Made by a program: the position numbers and the translations under genes
The notes under the pieces: model-generated
Seen by the model: the letters and a program-made list of their open reading frames with translations, nothing else
Told to the model about the DNA's origin: nothing
Database searches by the model: none
Assembly: GCF_012927085.1 (NCBI RefSeq)
Contig: NZ_JABBFX010000001.1
Coordinates: 3,596,001-3,660,000 of the forward strand
Direction of reading: 5' to 3'
DNA from: Ramlibacter agri
GTDB taxonomy: Bacteria > Pseudomonadota > Gammaproteobacteria > Burkholderiales > Burkholderiaceae_C
Length of the DNA stretch: 64,000 nucleotides
In this document: in pieces, positions 1 to 9,573 of the stretch
Layout of the letters: every line of letters starts with the position of its first letter
Position numbering within the stretch: the stretch's first letter is position 1

Positions 1-687
<687 letters not shown>

Positions 688-692
688 GCTCC

Positions 693-791
693 GTCATTCC
701 CGCCGACGCGGGAACCCGGAGCTTTGAGGAGCGCCCGCAACAGCGGGCGTTTTCTTTGGGAGCCCTGGTTCCCCGCCTGCGCGGGGATGAC
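693..791. repeat. Two inverted REP-like palindromic elements around a terminator
   Basis: Two copies of a short palindromic element face each other: GTCATTCCCGCCGACGCGGGAACC at 693-716 read on the plus strand, and a near copy at 767-791 read on the minus strand. Each copy can itself fold, with a CCCGC/GCGGG stem. A third relative occurs at 62188-62212. The pattern resembles the REP/ERIC-type intergenic elements scattered in many Burkholderiales genomes. The two copies bracket the ilvC terminator and could pair with each other to form one larger stem. Confidence 0.7.
731..757 (+). terminator. Rho-independent terminator after ilvC
   Basis: A perfect 7-bp stem CGCCCGC (732-738) and GCGGGCG (743-749) with the loop AACA is followed by TTTTCTTT. 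It lies 44 bases after the ilvC stop codon and separates ilvC from pssA. Confidence 0.85.
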
Positions 792-817
792 GAGGGGAGG
801 CCTTACACTTTCGGAAT

Positions 818-1630
818 ATGCACGACGGACACGAGGACGAACACCTTCCCGAGGGCGTGGTGGTGCGCAAGCGCCGCAAGGGGATCTACATCCTGCCCAA
901 CCTGTTCACGCTGGCCGCGCTGTTCGGCGGCTTCTACGCGGTCGTCATGGCCATGAACGGCCGTTTCGACATGGCGGCCGCCGGCGTCTTCAGCGCCATG
1001 GTGCTGGACAGCCTGGACGGGCGGGTGGCCCGCATGACCAACACCCAGAGCGCCTTCGGCGAGCAGATGGATTCGCTCTCCGACATGGTCTCCTTCGGCG
1101 CCGCGCCGGCGCTGATCGCCTACGAGTGGACCCTGAAGGGCCTGGGCCGCTGGGGCTGGATCGCCGCCTTCGTCTATTGCTCCTGCGCCGCGCTGCGCCT
1201 GGCGCGCTTCAACGTCAACACCGGCTCGGTGGACAAGCGCTACTTCCAGGGCCTGCCTTCGCCGGCCGCCGCGGCGCTGGTTACCGGCTTCATCTGGCTG
1301 ATGGACGAATACCAGGTCAAGCCCTACGACGTCATGTGGGTCATGTTCGCCGTGCAGCTGTATGCCGGCCTCACCATGGTCACCAACGTGCCGTTCTACA
1401 GCTTCAAGGACATCCACATGAAGAAGAGCGTGCCCTTCGTCGTGATCGTGCTGATCGCGCTGGGCTTCGCCTTCATCGCCATCCACCCGCCGGTGGTGCT
1501 GTTCGGGATCTTCTGCGTCTACGGCCTCTCGGGCTACGGCGTCTACGCCTGGCGCCGCTCGCGCGGCCAGCGTGCCAGCGTCATCAGCACGTCGACCGAC
1601 GAGCCGGAAGAGTCCGGACTGCATCGCTAG
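818..1630 (+). CDS. pssA: CDP-diacylglycerol-serine O-phosphatidyltransferase
   Basis: Makes phosphatidylserine from CDP-diacylglycerol and serine, the precursor of phosphatidylethanolamine; an integral inner-membrane enzyme. The 270-residue protein has the CDP-alcohol phosphatidyltransferase signature, with the acidic residues of DG-x2-AR-x8-G-x3-D-x3-D present in DSLDGRVAR followed by GEQMDSLSD at roughly residues 65-90. Several hydrophobic segments follow through about residue 250. The chosen ATG gives the expected hydrophilic N-terminus (MHDGHEDEHLPEG). The gene follows ilvC in the same direction but is separated from it by a terminator. Confidence 0.94.
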   Translation: MHDGHEDEHLPEGVVVRKRRKGIYILPNLFTLAALFGGFYAVVMAMNGRFDMAAAGVFSAMVLDSLDGRVARMTNTQSAFGEQMDSLSDMVSFGAAPALIAYEWTLKGLGRWGWIAAFVYCSCAALRLARFNVNTGSVDKRYFQGLPSPAAAALVTGFIWLMDEYQVKPYDVMWVMFAVQLYAGLTMVTNVPFYSFKDIHMKKSVPFVVIVLIALGFAFIAIHPPVVLFGIFCVYGLSGYGVYAWRRSRGQRASVISTSTDEPEESGLHR

Positions 1631-1642
1631 AAAACCCTGATG

Positions 1643-1670
1643 TTGCGCCGCGCCAAACCTGTGGTACATT
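1643..1670 (+). promoter_or_regulatory. Candidate sigma-70 promoter of the leuA leader
   Basis: TTGCGC at 1643-1648 and TACATT at 1665-1670 are separated by 16 bases. A transcript from here would begin around 1676-1678, at or just next to the ATG of the leucine leader peptide at 1678. The elements were picked by eye and match the consensus only moderately. Confidence 0.4.
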
Positions 1671-1677
1671 GAAAGTC

Positions 1678-1731
1678 ATGAACCGCATCGCGCTGGCCCT
1701 ACTGCTAATCCCCCACGGGCGGAGACGGTAG
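1678..1731 (+). CDS. Leucine leader peptide (attenuation), 17 residues
   Basis: A 17-codon open frame reads [17 protein letters not shown]. It has four Leu codons within five positions (CTG GCC CTA CTG CTA), including two CTA codons that are rare at this GC content, plus Ile codons. It precedes a terminator hairpin and the leuA gene, the arrangement of a classical amino-acid attenuator. Ribosome stalling at the Leu/CTA codons when leucyl-tRNA is scarce would be expected to prevent the terminator from forming. There is no clear ribosome binding site, and the predicted transcript start is close to the ATG, so translation may be leaderless. Too short for standard gene callers. Confidence 0.75.
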   Translation: MNRIALALLLIPHGRRR

Positions 1732-1758
1732 CGCGCACGCGCAATTAATTCCCGGATC

Positions 1759-1796
1759 ACGGCCCGTTTGCACCAGCAGCGGGCCGTTTTTCTTTT
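1759..1796 (+). terminator. Attenuator terminator upstream of leuA
   Basis: The stem CGGCCCG (1760-1766) pairs with CGGGCCG (1780-1786) and is followed by TTTTTCTTTT. It lies between the leader peptide stop codon and leuA. It is the terminator expected in leucine attenuation. Confidence 0.8.
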
Positions 1797-1840
1797 GGGG
1801 CTGCCGGTACACCTACCACTTACCGATAAGCGAGAAGCAC

Positions 1841-3529
1841 ATGCCGATGTTGAAGAACCCCGCCAGCAAGTACCGCCCGTTCGCCCCGATCGGCCTGAAG
1901 GACCGCACGTGGCCGGACGCGGTGCTGACCGAGCCTCCGGTCTGGTGCAGCGTGGACCTGCGGGACGGCAACCAGGCGCTGATCGAGCCCATGGACATCC
2001 AGCGCAAGCTGCGCATGTTCGAGACGCTGGTCGACATCGGCTTCAAGGAGATCGAGGTGGGCTTCCCCTCGTCTTCGCAGATCGAGTGGGACTTCGTGCG
2101 CAAGCTGATCGAGGAAGACCTCATTCCGCGCGACGTCACCATCCAGGTGCTGACCCAGGCCCGCGAGCCGCTGATCCGCCGCACCTTCGAATCGCTCAAG
2201 GGCGCCCGGCGCGCCATCGTCCACCTGTACAACGCCACCGCGCCGGTGATGCGCAACGTGGTGCTGGGCCTGGACGAGGACGGCATCGTCGAACTCGCCA
2301 CCTCGCAGGCCCGCCTGTTCAAGGAACTGGCCGCGCAGCAGCCCGAGACCGAGTGGATGTTCGAGTACTCGCCCGAGATGTTCTCCGGCACCGAGCTGCC
2401 CTTCGCCAAGCGCGTGGTCGACGCGGTCACCGCGGTCTGGCAGCCGACGCCGGCGCGCAAGTGCATTGTCAACCTGCCGACGACGGTGGAACTGTCCACG
2501 CCCAACATCTTCGCCGACATGATCGAGTGGATGCATCGCAACATCGAGCGGCGCGATTCCGTCGTGCTGTCGGTGCACCCGCACAACGACCGAGGCACCG
2601 GCACCGCCACCGCCGAACTGTCCGTGATGGCCGGCGCCGACCGCCTGGAAGGCTGCCTGTTCGGCAACGGCGAGCGCACCGGCAACCTCGACATCGTCAA
2701 CGTCGCGCTGAATCTCTACAGCCAGGGCGTGAACCCGGGCCTGGACTTCTCCGACATCGACGAGATCCGCCGCACCGTGGAGCACTGCAACCAGCTGCCG
2801 GTGCATCCGCGCCATCCGTATGTGGGCGACCTGGTCTACACCTCGTTCTCCGGTTCGCACCAGGACGCCATCAAGAAAGCCTTCGGCGCCCGCAAGGAAA
2901 CCGACATCTGGGACATGCCCTACCTGCCCATCGACCCCAAGGACGTGGGCCGCAGCTACGAGGCGGTCATCCGCGTCAACAGCCAGTCGGGCAAGGGCGG
3001 CATCAGCTACCTGCTGGAAGCCGAATACGGGCTGGAGCTGCCGCGCCGCCTGCAGATCGAGTTCAGCCAGGTGGTGCAGGGCGTGATGGACCAGGAAGGC
3101 AAGGAGTTGAGCGCGCAGGACCTCTGGAACCTGTTCCAGGGCGAGTACCGCGTCGGGCAGGCCGAAGTCACCCACCAGGTGACCGAATCGGGCAGCGACC
3201 AGCTGACCCTGGCCGCCGACGTGAAGATCGGCCACGAGTCGATCACCGTGCGTGGCACCGGCAACGGCCCCATCGACGCCTTCGTGCAAGGCCTCTCGGA
3301 ATCCACGGGCGAAACCATCCGCGTGCTGGACTACCATGAGCACGCCGTCGCGGCCGGCGCCGATGCGCGTGCCGTCGCCTACCTGGAAATCCGCGTGGGC
3401 GAACGCACCCTGTTCGGCGTGGGCAGCGACGCGAACATCGTGTCCGCCTCGCTCAAGGCGATCGTGTCGGGCCTGCAGCGTGCAGGCCTGGTCGAGGCGG
3501 CGAAGGAGTCCTCATGGCAGACCAACTGA
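1841..3529 (+). CDS. leuA: 2-isopropylmalate synthase, long (LeuA type 2) isozyme
   Basis: Condenses acetyl-CoA with 2-ketoisovalerate, the first committed step of leucine synthesis. The protein has 562 residues and resembles the actinobacterial-type long form: an N-terminal extension (NPASKYRPF), a TIM barrel with DLRDGNQAL near residue 37, the metal ligands in [11 protein letters not shown] near 245 and GNGERTGN near 273, and a C-terminal regulatory domain from about residue 430 that normally binds leucine. ATG at 1841 follows the attenuator. The 3' end overlaps a second, E. coli-type leuA by 16 bases, so the two are probably co-translated. It lies under leucine attenuation control. Confidence 0.95.
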   Translation: MPMLKNPASKYRPFAPIGLKDRTWPDAVLTEPPVWCSVDLRDGNQALIEPMDIQRKLRMFETLVDIGFKEIEVGFPSSSQIEWDFVRKLIEEDLIPRDVTIQVLTQAREPLIRRTFESLKGARRAIVHLYNATAPVMRNVVLGLDEDGIVELATSQARLFKELAAQQPETEWMFEYSPEMFSGTELPFAKRVVDAVTAVWQPTPARKCIVNLPTTVELSTPNIFADMIEWMHRNIERRDSVVLSVHPHNDRGTGTATAELSVMAGADRLEGCLFGNGERTGNLDIVNVALNLYSQGVNPGLDFSDIDEIRRTVEHCNQLPVHPRHPYVGDLVYTSFSGSHQDAIKKAFGARKETDIWDMPYLPIDPKDVGRSYEAVIRVNSQSGKGGISYLLEAEYGLELPRRLQIEFSQVVQGVMDQEGKELSAQDLWNLFQGEYRVGQAEVTHQVTESGSDQLTLAADVKIGHESITVRGTGNGPIDAFVQGLSESTGETIRVLDYHEHAVAAGADARAVAYLEIRVGERTLFGVGSDANIVSASLKAIVSGLQRAGLVEAAKESSWQTN

Positions 3530-5052
3530 TCATTTTCGACACGACCCTGCGCGACGGCGAGCAGTCGCCCGGCGCGTCCATGACCAAGGACGAGAAGCTG
3601 CGCATCGCGCGCCAGCTCGAGCGCCTGAAGGTGGACGTCATCGAGGCCGGCTTCGCGGCCAGCTCCAACGGCGACTTCGAGGCCGTGCACGCCATCGCGC
3701 AGGCCATCAGGGAGTCGACTGTCTGTTCGCTGGCGCGGGCCAACGACCGCGACATCTCGCGCGCGGCCGAGGCGCTGAAGGGCGCCGAGCGGGCGCGCAT
3801 CCACACCTTCATCGCCACCTCGCCGCTGCACATGGAGAAGAAGCTGCGGATGACGCCGGAGCAGGTGCTGGAGCAGGCCAAGCTGTCGGTGCGCTTCGCC
3901 CGCAACCTGTGCGGCGACATCGAGTTCTCGCCCGAGGACGGCTACCGCAGCGACATCGACTTCCTCTGCCGCGTGCTGGAGACGGTGATCGCCGAGGGCG
4001 CGACCACGATCAATGTGCCGGACACGGTGGGCTACGCCGTGCCGGAGCTGTACGGCAACTTCTTCAAGACCTTGCGCGAGCGCATCCCCAACGCCGACAA
4101 GGCGGTGTGGTCGGTGCACTGCCACAACGACCTCGGCATGGCGGTGGCCAACTCGCTGGCCGGCGTCAAGATCGGCGGCGCGCGGCAGGTCGAATGCACC
4201 ATCAACGGCCTCGGTGAACGGGCGGGCAACTGCTCGCTGGAAGAGATCGTGATGGCCGTGAAGACGCGCAAGGACTACTTCGACCTCGAGGTGAACATCG
4301 ACGCGAAGCACCTGGTGCCGGCCAGCCGCATGGTCAGCCAGACCACCGGCTTCGTCGTGCAGCCGAACAAGGCCGTGGTGGGCGCGAACGCCTTCGCGCA
4401 CGCTTCCGGCATCCACCAGGACGGCGTGCTGAAGGCGCGCGACACCTACGAGATCATGCGCGCCGAGGACGTGGGCTGGAGCGCCAACAAGATCGTGCTG
4501 GGCAAGCTGTCGGGCCGCAACGCGTTCAAGCAGCGCCTGCAGGACCTGGGCGTGCAGCTGGAGAGCGAGGCCGACGTCAACGTCGCCTTCGCCAAGTTCA
4601 AGGAACTGGCCGACCGCAAGAGCGAAATCTTCGACGAGGACATCCTGGCGCTGGTGAGCGAGGAGGCGCAGCAGCACGAGCAGGAAACCTACCGCTTCGT
4701 GGCCCTCAGCCAGCACAGCGAGACCGGCGAGCGGCCCCATGCCGAGGTGGTGTTCACTGCCGACGGCAAGGAGGTGCGGGGCGCTTCCGACGGCAACGGT
4801 CCGGTGGACGCTTCGCTGAAGGCGATCGAGAGCTTCGTGAAGAGCGGGGCGGAGATGGTGTTGTATTCGGTCAACGCCATCAGCGGTTCCACCGAGAGCC
4901 AGGGCGAGGTGACGGTGCGGCTGCAGAACTCCGGCCGGGTGGTCAATGGCGTGGGTGCGGACCCCGATATCGTGGTCGCTTCGGCCAAGGCTTACCTGAG
5001 CGCGCTCAACAAGTTGCAGAGCAAGTCGGACCGGGTGGCGGCGCAGGGATAA
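3514..5052 (+). CDS. leuA: 2-isopropylmalate synthase, E. coli-type (LeuA type 1) isozyme
   Basis: A second 2-isopropylmalate synthase of 512 residues, matching the classical LeuA length. The catalytic barrel shows [13 protein letters not shown] near residue 8, [14 protein letters not shown] near 203, [10 protein letters not shown] near 230 and [11 protein letters not shown] near 302. The C-terminal domain from about residue 395 is the usual allosteric region. The start ATG at 3514 has AAGGAG seven bases upstream, inside the end of the previous gene, and overlaps it by 16 bases. Homocitrate or citramalate synthase is a possible alternative because these families share the barrel. The motifs and length favour IPMS; substrate choice cannot be settled from sequence alone. 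Confidence 0.9.
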   Translation: MADQLIIFDTTLRDGEQSPGASMTKDEKLRIARQLERLKVDVIEAGFAASSNGDFEAVHAIAQAIRESTVCSLARANDRDISRAAEALKGAERARIHTFIATSPLHMEKKLRMTPEQVLEQAKLSVRFARNLCGDIEFSPEDGYRSDIDFLCRVLETVIAEGATTINVPDTVGYAVPELYGNFFKTLRERIPNADKAVWSVHCHNDLGMAVANSLAGVKIGGARQVECTINGLGERAGNCSLEEIVMAVKTRKDYFDLEVNIDAKHLVPASRMVSQTTGFVVQPNKAVVGANAFAHASGIHQDGVLKARDTYEIMRAEDVGWSANKIVLGKLSGRNAFKQRLQDLGVQLESEADVNVAFAKFKELADRKSEIFDEDILALVSEEAQQHEQETYRFVALSQHSETGERPHAEVVFTADGKEVRGASDGNGPVDASLKAIESFVKSGAEMVLYSVNAISGSTESQGEVTVRLQNSGRVVNGVGADPDIVVASAKAYLSALNKLQSKSDRVAAQG

Positions 5053-5207
5053 GGGTTACTACTGATAATCTGCATCGAGACTTTAGGATAATTTCCTAAG
5101 TGCTTGATTTGTGTAAGTTTTGGAGCCCGAAGTACACTGCGCAGCCAGGTCGTGCGTTCAGCAGTCAAGCCCATCGCACACCTGATCGTCGTTACGGAGT
5201 CCGCGCC
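5053..5207 (+). promoter_or_regulatory. AT-rich intergenic region with a small dyad, upstream of pbpG
   Basis: This stretch is noticeably richer in A and T than its surroundings. It holds the inverted repeat TTAGGA (5083-5088) and TCCTAA (5094-5099), and a possible promoter TTGTGT (5109-5114) with TACACT (5133-5138) 18 bases further on. It probably carries the pbpG promoter, but no element here is a strong consensus match. Confidence 0.35.
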
Positions 5208-6230
5208 TTGAACCGATTCGTCCACAGCATTGCAGTCAGCCTGCTGGCCCTCTCGCTCGTTCCGCTGGGCGCGAACGCAGAGACGCATATCGTCAAGAAG
5301 AAGCACGGCGAGGTCGCGAAGTCCTCGCGCGTGAGCAAGACCTTCGTGGCAGGCGCGCGCGGCAACACCGTTGTCAAGGCCAGCCGCCGCTCCGTCGTGC
5401 GCCTGGCGCCGGCCGTGCCCTCCTATGGCCAGCTTGCCGGCCTGCACCAGACCTCCGACGACCTCGACCTGAAGTCCAGCGTGGCCCTGGTCCTGGACCA
5501 GGACACCAACGAAGTCCTGCTGCGCAAGAACGATTCCGCCGTCCTGCCGATCGCGTCGCTCACCAAGCTGATGACGGGCCTGGTCATGTCCGAGGCCAAG
5601 CTGCCGATGGACGAGATGATCACCATCACCGACGACGACGTCGACACCGAAAAGCACAGCTCTTCGCGCTTGCGCGTGGGCACCACCCTGAGCCGCGAGG
5701 AGCTGATGCACCTGGCGCTCATGTCCAGCGAGAACCGCGCTGCGCACGCCCTGGGCCGCACCTATCCCGGCGGCCTCAGCGCCTTCGTCGATGCGATGAA
5801 CACCAAGGCGCAGTTGCTGGGCATGAAGGACACGAAGTACGTCGAGCCCACCGGCCTTTCCAGCAAGAACCAGTCGAGCGCGCAGGATCTGGCGCGTCTC
5901 GTCGGCACCGCCGCGCGTGACCCGCTGCTGCGCGAGTTCACCACCTCGCCCAGCCACCAGGTCGCCGTCGGCAGCCGCATGATGGAATTCCACACGACCA
6001 ACCGCCTGGTGAAGAACCCGGCGTGGGACATCGGCCTGCAGAAGACCGGCTTCATCAACGAAGCGGGCCAGTGCCTGGTGATGGAAGCCAAGATCGCCGG
6101 CCGCAAGCTGATCATGGTCTTCCTCGACTCCGCCGGCAAGTTGAGCCGCATCGGCGACGCCGAGCGCGTGCGCAAGTGGGTCGAAACGCAGATGCCCGGC
6201 GCTACCGTCGTCCGGCAAGTGAGTAGTTGA
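5208..6230 (+). CDS. pbpG: D-alanyl-D-alanine endopeptidase (penicillin-binding protein 7 family)
   Basis: Periplasmic low-molecular-weight serine peptidase that cleaves D-Ala crosslinks in peptidoglycan. The TTG at 5208 is chosen as start because it opens a clean signal peptide (LNRFVHSIAVSLLALSLVPL, cleavage near GANA-ET) and has GGAG upstream; an ATG at 5100 would add 36 atypical residues. The S11 family triads are present: SLTK with Ser117 and Lys120, SEN at 174-176, and KTG at 279-281. A basic, low-complexity linker (residues about 25-65) precedes the catalytic domain. 340 residues. Monocistronic, ending at a bidirectional terminator. Confidence 0.9.
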   Translation: MNRFVHSIAVSLLALSLVPLGANAETHIVKKKHGEVAKSSRVSKTFVAGARGNTVVKASRRSVVRLAPAVPSYGQLAGLHQTSDDLDLKSSVALVLDQDTNEVLLRKNDSAVLPIASLTKLMTGLVMSEAKLPMDEMITITDDDVDTEKHSSSRLRVGTTLSREELMHLALMSSENRAAHALGRTYPGGLSAFVDAMNTKAQLLGMKDTKYVEPTGLSSKNQSSAQDLARLVGTAARDPLLREFTTSPSHQVAVGSRMMEFHTTNRLVKNPAWDIGLQKTGFINEAGQCLVMEAKIAGRKLIMVFLDSAGKLSRIGDAERVRKWVETQMPGATVVRQVSS

Positions 6231-6243
6231 ATCGGAAGGCGGA

Positions 6244-6366
6244 CTTCCGGACGCAAAAGGCGCAAAAGTACGCAAAGGTCGCAAAAAAAGCCCTTGGGAT
6301 TTTCTCCTCAAGGGCTTTTTCTCTTTTGCGTCTTTCGCGTACCTTTTGCGGCCTTTGCGTCCGGAT
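6244..6366. terminator. Large imperfect inverted repeat acting as bidirectional terminator
   Basis: Two arms of about 50-55 bases, 6244-6298 and 6307-6366, are near reverse complements. Each is built from iterated GCAAAA-type units (for example TCCGGACGCAAAAGGCGC on the left). The centre is a classic hairpin, AAAGCCCTTG paired with CAAGGGCTTT, flanked by A and T runs that would terminate transcription in both directions. It sits between convergent pbpG and the IclR gene. The long arms exceed what a terminator needs and look like a dispersed palindromic repeat. Confidence 0.8.
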
Positions 6367-6376
6367 GTCCTGACCC

Positions 6377-7174
6377 TTACGCAGCCATCCGCTGCGCCGA
6401 AGCCTTGTGCCCCAGTGCCGTCGAGATTTCGTTGGCGGTCCCTTGCAGCTTGGACAGCCAGCTTTCGTCCAGCCGGTCGGCCGGGGCGGAGATCGACAGG
6501 CCGGCCACCAGGCGGGCCTGGTCGTCGTAGATGCCGGCGGCCATGCAGCGCACGCCCAGCTCCAGTTCCTCGTTGTCGCGGGCGATGCCGTACTGGCGCG
6601 CCTTGGCCAGCTCGCGCTCCAGCACCGGCAACTGCGTGATGCTGTTCTTGGTGTGGCCAGCCAGGCCCGTGCGCGTGGCATAGGCACGCACCCGCTGCGC
6701 GTCGTCCGCCGCCAGGAACAGCTTGCCGGTGGAAGTGAGGTGCAGCGGCGCACGGCCGCCGATGGCGCGCACCACCTGCATGCCGGAGCGCTCGCTGTAC
6801 GCCCGCTCGACGTAGACGATCTCGTCGCCCTGGCGCACGCTCAGGTTCACCGGCTGCTGGATCTGCTTGTGCAGCTCGCGCATGGGCGCCAGCGCGGCGT
6901 CGCGCACGTTCAGGCGCGCCTTCACCAGGTTGCCCAGCTCCAGCAGGCGCATGCCCAGGCGGTAGCTGCCGGCCTCGGGGCGGTCGACGAAACGGCCGGT
7001 GGCGAGGTCGTTGAGGATGCGGTGGGTGGTCGACGGGTGCAGGCCCGTCTTCTCGCTGATTTCCTTGAGGGAGACCGCATCCTCGCGCGAGGCGAGCACG
7101 TCGATCAGCGCGAACATGCGCTCGATCACCTGGATGGTCGGAGTGGCCGCAGCCTGGGGGTCGGTTTTTCGCAT
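6377..7174 (-). CDS. IclR-family transcriptional regulator
   Basis: A 265-residue regulator with an N-terminal winged helix-turn-helix (about residues 15-75, with VSLKEISEKTGLHPSTTHRIL) and a C-terminal IclR effector-binding domain (about 90-255, with LHLTSTGKLFLA and GIARDNEELELGVRCMAAGI). Members usually repress or activate catabolic operons in response to a small aromatic or organic acid. No obvious target gene lies beside it: bpt follows 53 bases beyond its start but transcribed toward it, so the regulator is the last gene of the minus-strand run. The effector is unknown. Confidence 0.9.
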   Translation of the reverse strand: MRKTDPQAAATPTIQVIERMFALIDVLASREDAVSLKEISEKTGLHPSTTHRILNDLATGRFVDRPEAGSYRLGMRLLELGNLVKARLNVRDAALAPMRELHKQIQQPVNLSVRQGDEIVYVERAYSERSGMQVVRAIGGRAPLHLTSTGKLFLAADDAQRVRAYATRTGLAGHTKNSITQLPVLERELAKARQYGIARDNEELELGVRCMAAGIYDDQARLVAGLSISAPADRLDESWLSKLQGTANEISTALGHKASAQRMAA

Positions 7175-7227
7175 GGCCCGGCGATTTTACAGGGTGAAAT
7201 CGCCAAGGGCCAAACCGGCCGGAACGG

Positions 7228-7968
7228 TCAGGTACCCGGGACCCACTTCCCGTCGACCAGCACCTCGTGCGGGTTGAAGCGGGCCTTGTAGTTCATCTTG
7301 TCGCTCTCGCCTATCCAGTAGCCCAGGTAAACGTGCGGTAGCCGCAGGCGCTTGGCCTGGTCGATCTGCCACAGCACGCTGTAGGTGCCATAGCTCGCCG
7401 CCGCGTCGGGCTCGTAGAAGGTGTAGACGGCGGAGATGCCGTCGTTGAGCACATCGAGGATGGAGACCATGCGCAGCGCGCCTGGCAGCCCGTTGTCGGT
7501 GGGCCGCTCGCGGAACTCCACCAGCCGCGAGTTCACCCGGCTCTGCAGCAGGAACTGCGTGTACTGGTCGATGCTGTCGTGGTCCATGCCGCCGCCGGCA
7601 TGGCGGCCGGTCTGGTAGCGCAGGTACAGCTGGTAGTGCTCCGGCACGAAGCACAGCCGCAGCACGCGCGCCTGCAGGTTCTCGTGCTGCGCCCAGGCCC
7701 GGCGCTGGCTGCGGTTCGGGCTGAAGCGTTCGGCCTGCACGCGCAGCGGCACGCAGGCGCGGCAGCCGTCGCAATACGGCCGGTAGGTGAACATGCCGCT
7801 GCGGCGGAACCCGCTGGTCACGAGGTCCGAGTAGGCGTCGTTGTGGATCAGGTGGCTGGGCGTGGCGACCTGCGAGCGGGCCTGCTTGCCCGGCAGGTAG
7901 CTGCAAGGATAAGGCGCCGTCGCATAGAACTGCAGCGTCTGGAGCGGAAGATCCTTGAGGTGCGTCAC
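7228..7968 (-). CDS. bpt: Aspartate/glutamate leucyltransferase (bacterial N-degron transferase)
   Basis: Transfers leucine from leucyl-tRNA to proteins with N-terminal Asp or Glu, marking them for ClpS/ClpAP degradation. The 246-residue product has the family's N-terminal Cys cluster ([20 protein letters not shown]) and the C-terminal acyltransferase part ([32 protein letters not shown]). The GTG at 7966-7968 is chosen as start: it begins the typical [10 protein letters not shown]-terminus and its GTGA overlaps the stop of aat by four bases. Longer reading upstream is coding sequence of aat. Forms an operon with aat, the other N-degron transferase. Confidence 0.93.
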   Translation of the reverse strand: MTHLKDLPLQTLQFYATAPYPCSYLPGKQARSQVATPSHLIHNDAYSDLVTSGFRRSGMFTYRPYCDGCRACVPLRVQAERFSPNRSQRRAWAQHENLQARVLRLCFVPEHYQLYLRYQTGRHAGGGMDHDSIDQYTQFLLQSRVNSRLVEFRERPTDNGLPGALRMVSILDVLNDGISAVYTFYEPDAAASYGTYSVLWQIDQAKRLRLPHVYLGYWIGESDKMNYKARFNPHEVLVDGKWVPGT

Positions 7969-8711
7969 GCTTTCGAAGTGTGCGGCAGGAGTGCGTTCCA
8001 GTATACGGGTTCGAACTGCCAGCGCGGGGACGCAAGTTGTGCCTGCCGCCCCACCTGTTGCACAAAATCCCGGCGCGCGACCTCGCGCGCGCCCAGCGAG
8101 GCGAGGTGGCGCGTGTTCTGCTGGCAGTCGATCATCGCAATGCCCGCGTGCCGGCACCACGCCACCAGTGCGGCCAGCGCGATCTTCGAGGCGTCAGGCA
8201 CGCGCGTGAACATCGATTCGCCGAACACTGCGCGGCCGATGCCAACGCAATACAGGCCGCCGGCGAGCTCGCCATCGATCCAGGTCTCCACGCTGTGCGC
8301 GAAGCCGGCGGCATGGAAGCCCTCGTAGGCGGAGACCATGGCGGGGACGATCCACGTGCCCGACTGGCCGGGCCGCGGGCTGCCGGCGCAGGCGCGGATG
8401 ACGCCGTCGAAATCGCTGTCGAAGCGCACCTCGCAGCGCGGGTCCTCCACGAATTTCTGGATCGTCTTGCGCAGCGACCGGTGCAGCCGGAATTCGCCCG
8501 TGAACAGCACCATGCGCGGGTCGGTGCTCCACCACAGGATGGGCTGGCCCTCGCTGAACCAGGGGAAGATGCCGGAGCCGTAGGCGCGTGCCAGCGTGTC
8601 CACGTCGAGCGACCCGCCGGCGGCCAGCAAGCCGGGCGCCGGTTGCTTCTGGTCCCATGCGCGTGCGGTGTCGGGAAAGGGATCGCCGGGGTTCAGCCAG
8701 GGCAGGTGCAT
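7965..8711 (-). CDS. aat: Leucyl/phenylalanyl-tRNA-protein transferase
   Basis: Adds Leu or Phe to proteins with N-terminal Arg or Lys, the primary bacterial N-degron step, in the cytoplasm. The 248-residue reading starts at [15 protein letters not shown] and contains [52 protein letters not shown] and [15 protein letters not shown], all conserved in Aat. An alternative ATG 30 bases upstream (8741) would add ten residues; the downstream ATG was preferred because the product starts with the conserved proline-rich stretch. Translationally coupled to bpt. Confidence 0.95.
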   Translation of the reverse strand: MHLPWLNPGDPFPDTARAWDQKQPAPGLLAAGGSLDVDTLARAYGSGIFPWFSEGQPILWWSTDPRMVLFTGEFRLHRSLRKTIQKFVEDPRCEVRFDSDFDGVIRACAGSPRPGQSGTWIVPAMVSAYEGFHAAGFAHSVETWIDGELAGGLYCVGIGRAVFGESMFTRVPDASKIALAALVAWCRHAGIAMIDCQQNTRHLASLGAREVARRDFVQQVGRQAQLASPRWQFEPVYWNALLPHTSKA

Positions 8712-8873
8712 CGGGGCGGGGCTTCGGTCATGCGCCCCCATTGTGCGCTGGCGCCGCGGCGCGCGCCGGGCGGCGTCCGAGCCGTCCGACACCGTGCGGT
8801 GCCGGGCGCCGACGAACCCGGTCACGCCGCCGCCCTAGGGTGGCGGTTTCCCATGACCTGACCTGGGACCGAC

Positions 8874-9197
8874 ATGGACAAGCCATCGCAACAGCAAGGG
8901 AGCGAGCAGCGGACCGCGGTGCGTTTCGACACGCACCTGCCGGTCCGGCTGGATGGGGAGCGCGCGGTCTCGCACAACATCAGCACCAATGGCATCTACT
9001 TCGAGACCGACGTGCCGCACGAGCTGGGCGCGCTGGTGAACCTCACGGTGGAGTTCCAGCTGTATGGCCAGCGGCACCGGCTGCTGTGCGAAGGCAAGGT
9101 GGTGCGGGTGGAAGCGCAGGGCACGCGCATCGGCGTGGCCGCGCGCCTGCTGGCGCCCCTCTTCACGCTGCAGGAGCCAGTGCAGTCGGGCACGTGA
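8874..9197 (+). CDS. PilZ-domain protein (c-di-GMP binding candidate)
   Basis: A 107-residue single-domain protein. Residues about 13-95 match PilZ, with a basic entry (RTAVRF) and the NISTNGIYFET motif corresponding to the D/N-x-S-x-x-G loop that contacts cyclic di-GMP. The first arginine pair is weak, so ligand binding is not certain. It runs convergently to a second, related PilZ gene only 13 bases away. The target is not predictable; PilZ proteins often regulate motility, adhesion or polysaccharide export. Confidence 0.85.
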   Translation: MDKPSQQQGSEQRTAVRFDTHLPVRLDGERAVSHNISTNGIYFETDVPHELGALVNLTVEFQLYGQRHRLLCEGKVVRVEAQGTRIGVAARLLAPLFTLQEPVQSGT

Positions 9198-9210
9198 GCG
9201 CGCCGCGCGC

Positions 9211-9573
9211 TCAGGTAGCTCGCCGCAGGCGCGCTTCCGGCTCGGACGGGACGGCCACCGCCGGCTGCGACGCCGGCGCCAGCCGTGCGCCGATGGTGTA
9301 GCCCAGCGGGCCCTCTTGCACGCGCACGACCTCCGCTTCGCATTGCAGCGGGTAGTGGTGGCCGTCGAGCAGGTATTCGATCGTGACCTCGATGCGGTCG
9401 CCGGGCGCGTAGGGCCGGTCGACGACGAAGGACAGGCCGGTCGCGCTGAGGTCCTGCGTCGTCGCCTCGCCGCCGTTCACGCTGGCCGGCATGCTGGCCA
9501 CGAAGCGTTCGGCCGCGCGGCGGTCCTCGCGCCGCCGCAGCGGAACCGCGATCGTGAGCTTCTCGGCAGCCAT
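9211..9573 (-). CDS. PilZ-domain protein, paralogue of the convergent neighbour
   Basis: A 120-residue protein with a PilZ domain at about residues 15-100: RRREDRRAAERF gives the arginine-rich entry and DLSATGLSF the D-x-S-x-x-G loop, so c-di-GMP contacts look more complete than in the neighbour. ATG at 9571-9573 has AGGAGA upstream and begins MAAEKLTIAVPLRRRED; longer in-frame reading upstream is unlikely. It aligns with the convergent PilZ protein along its whole core (VTIEYLLDGHHYPLQCEAEVVRV against LTVEFQLYGQRHRLLCEGKVVRV), suggesting an old inverted duplication. Confidence 0.85.
   Translation of the reverse strand: MAAEKLTIAVPLRRREDRRAAERFVASMPASVNGGEATTQDLSATGLSFVVDRPYAPGDRIEVTIEYLLDGHHYPLQCEAEVVRVQEGPLGYTIGARLAPASQPAVAVPSEPEARLRRAT

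Noticed and set aside
1820..3343. Long open frame on the minus strand opposite leuA, and many similar frames opposite other genes
   Set aside because: They arise from the high GC content in the complementary frame of well-supported genes; their composition (Arg/His/Ala rich) and lack of motifs show that they are shadows.
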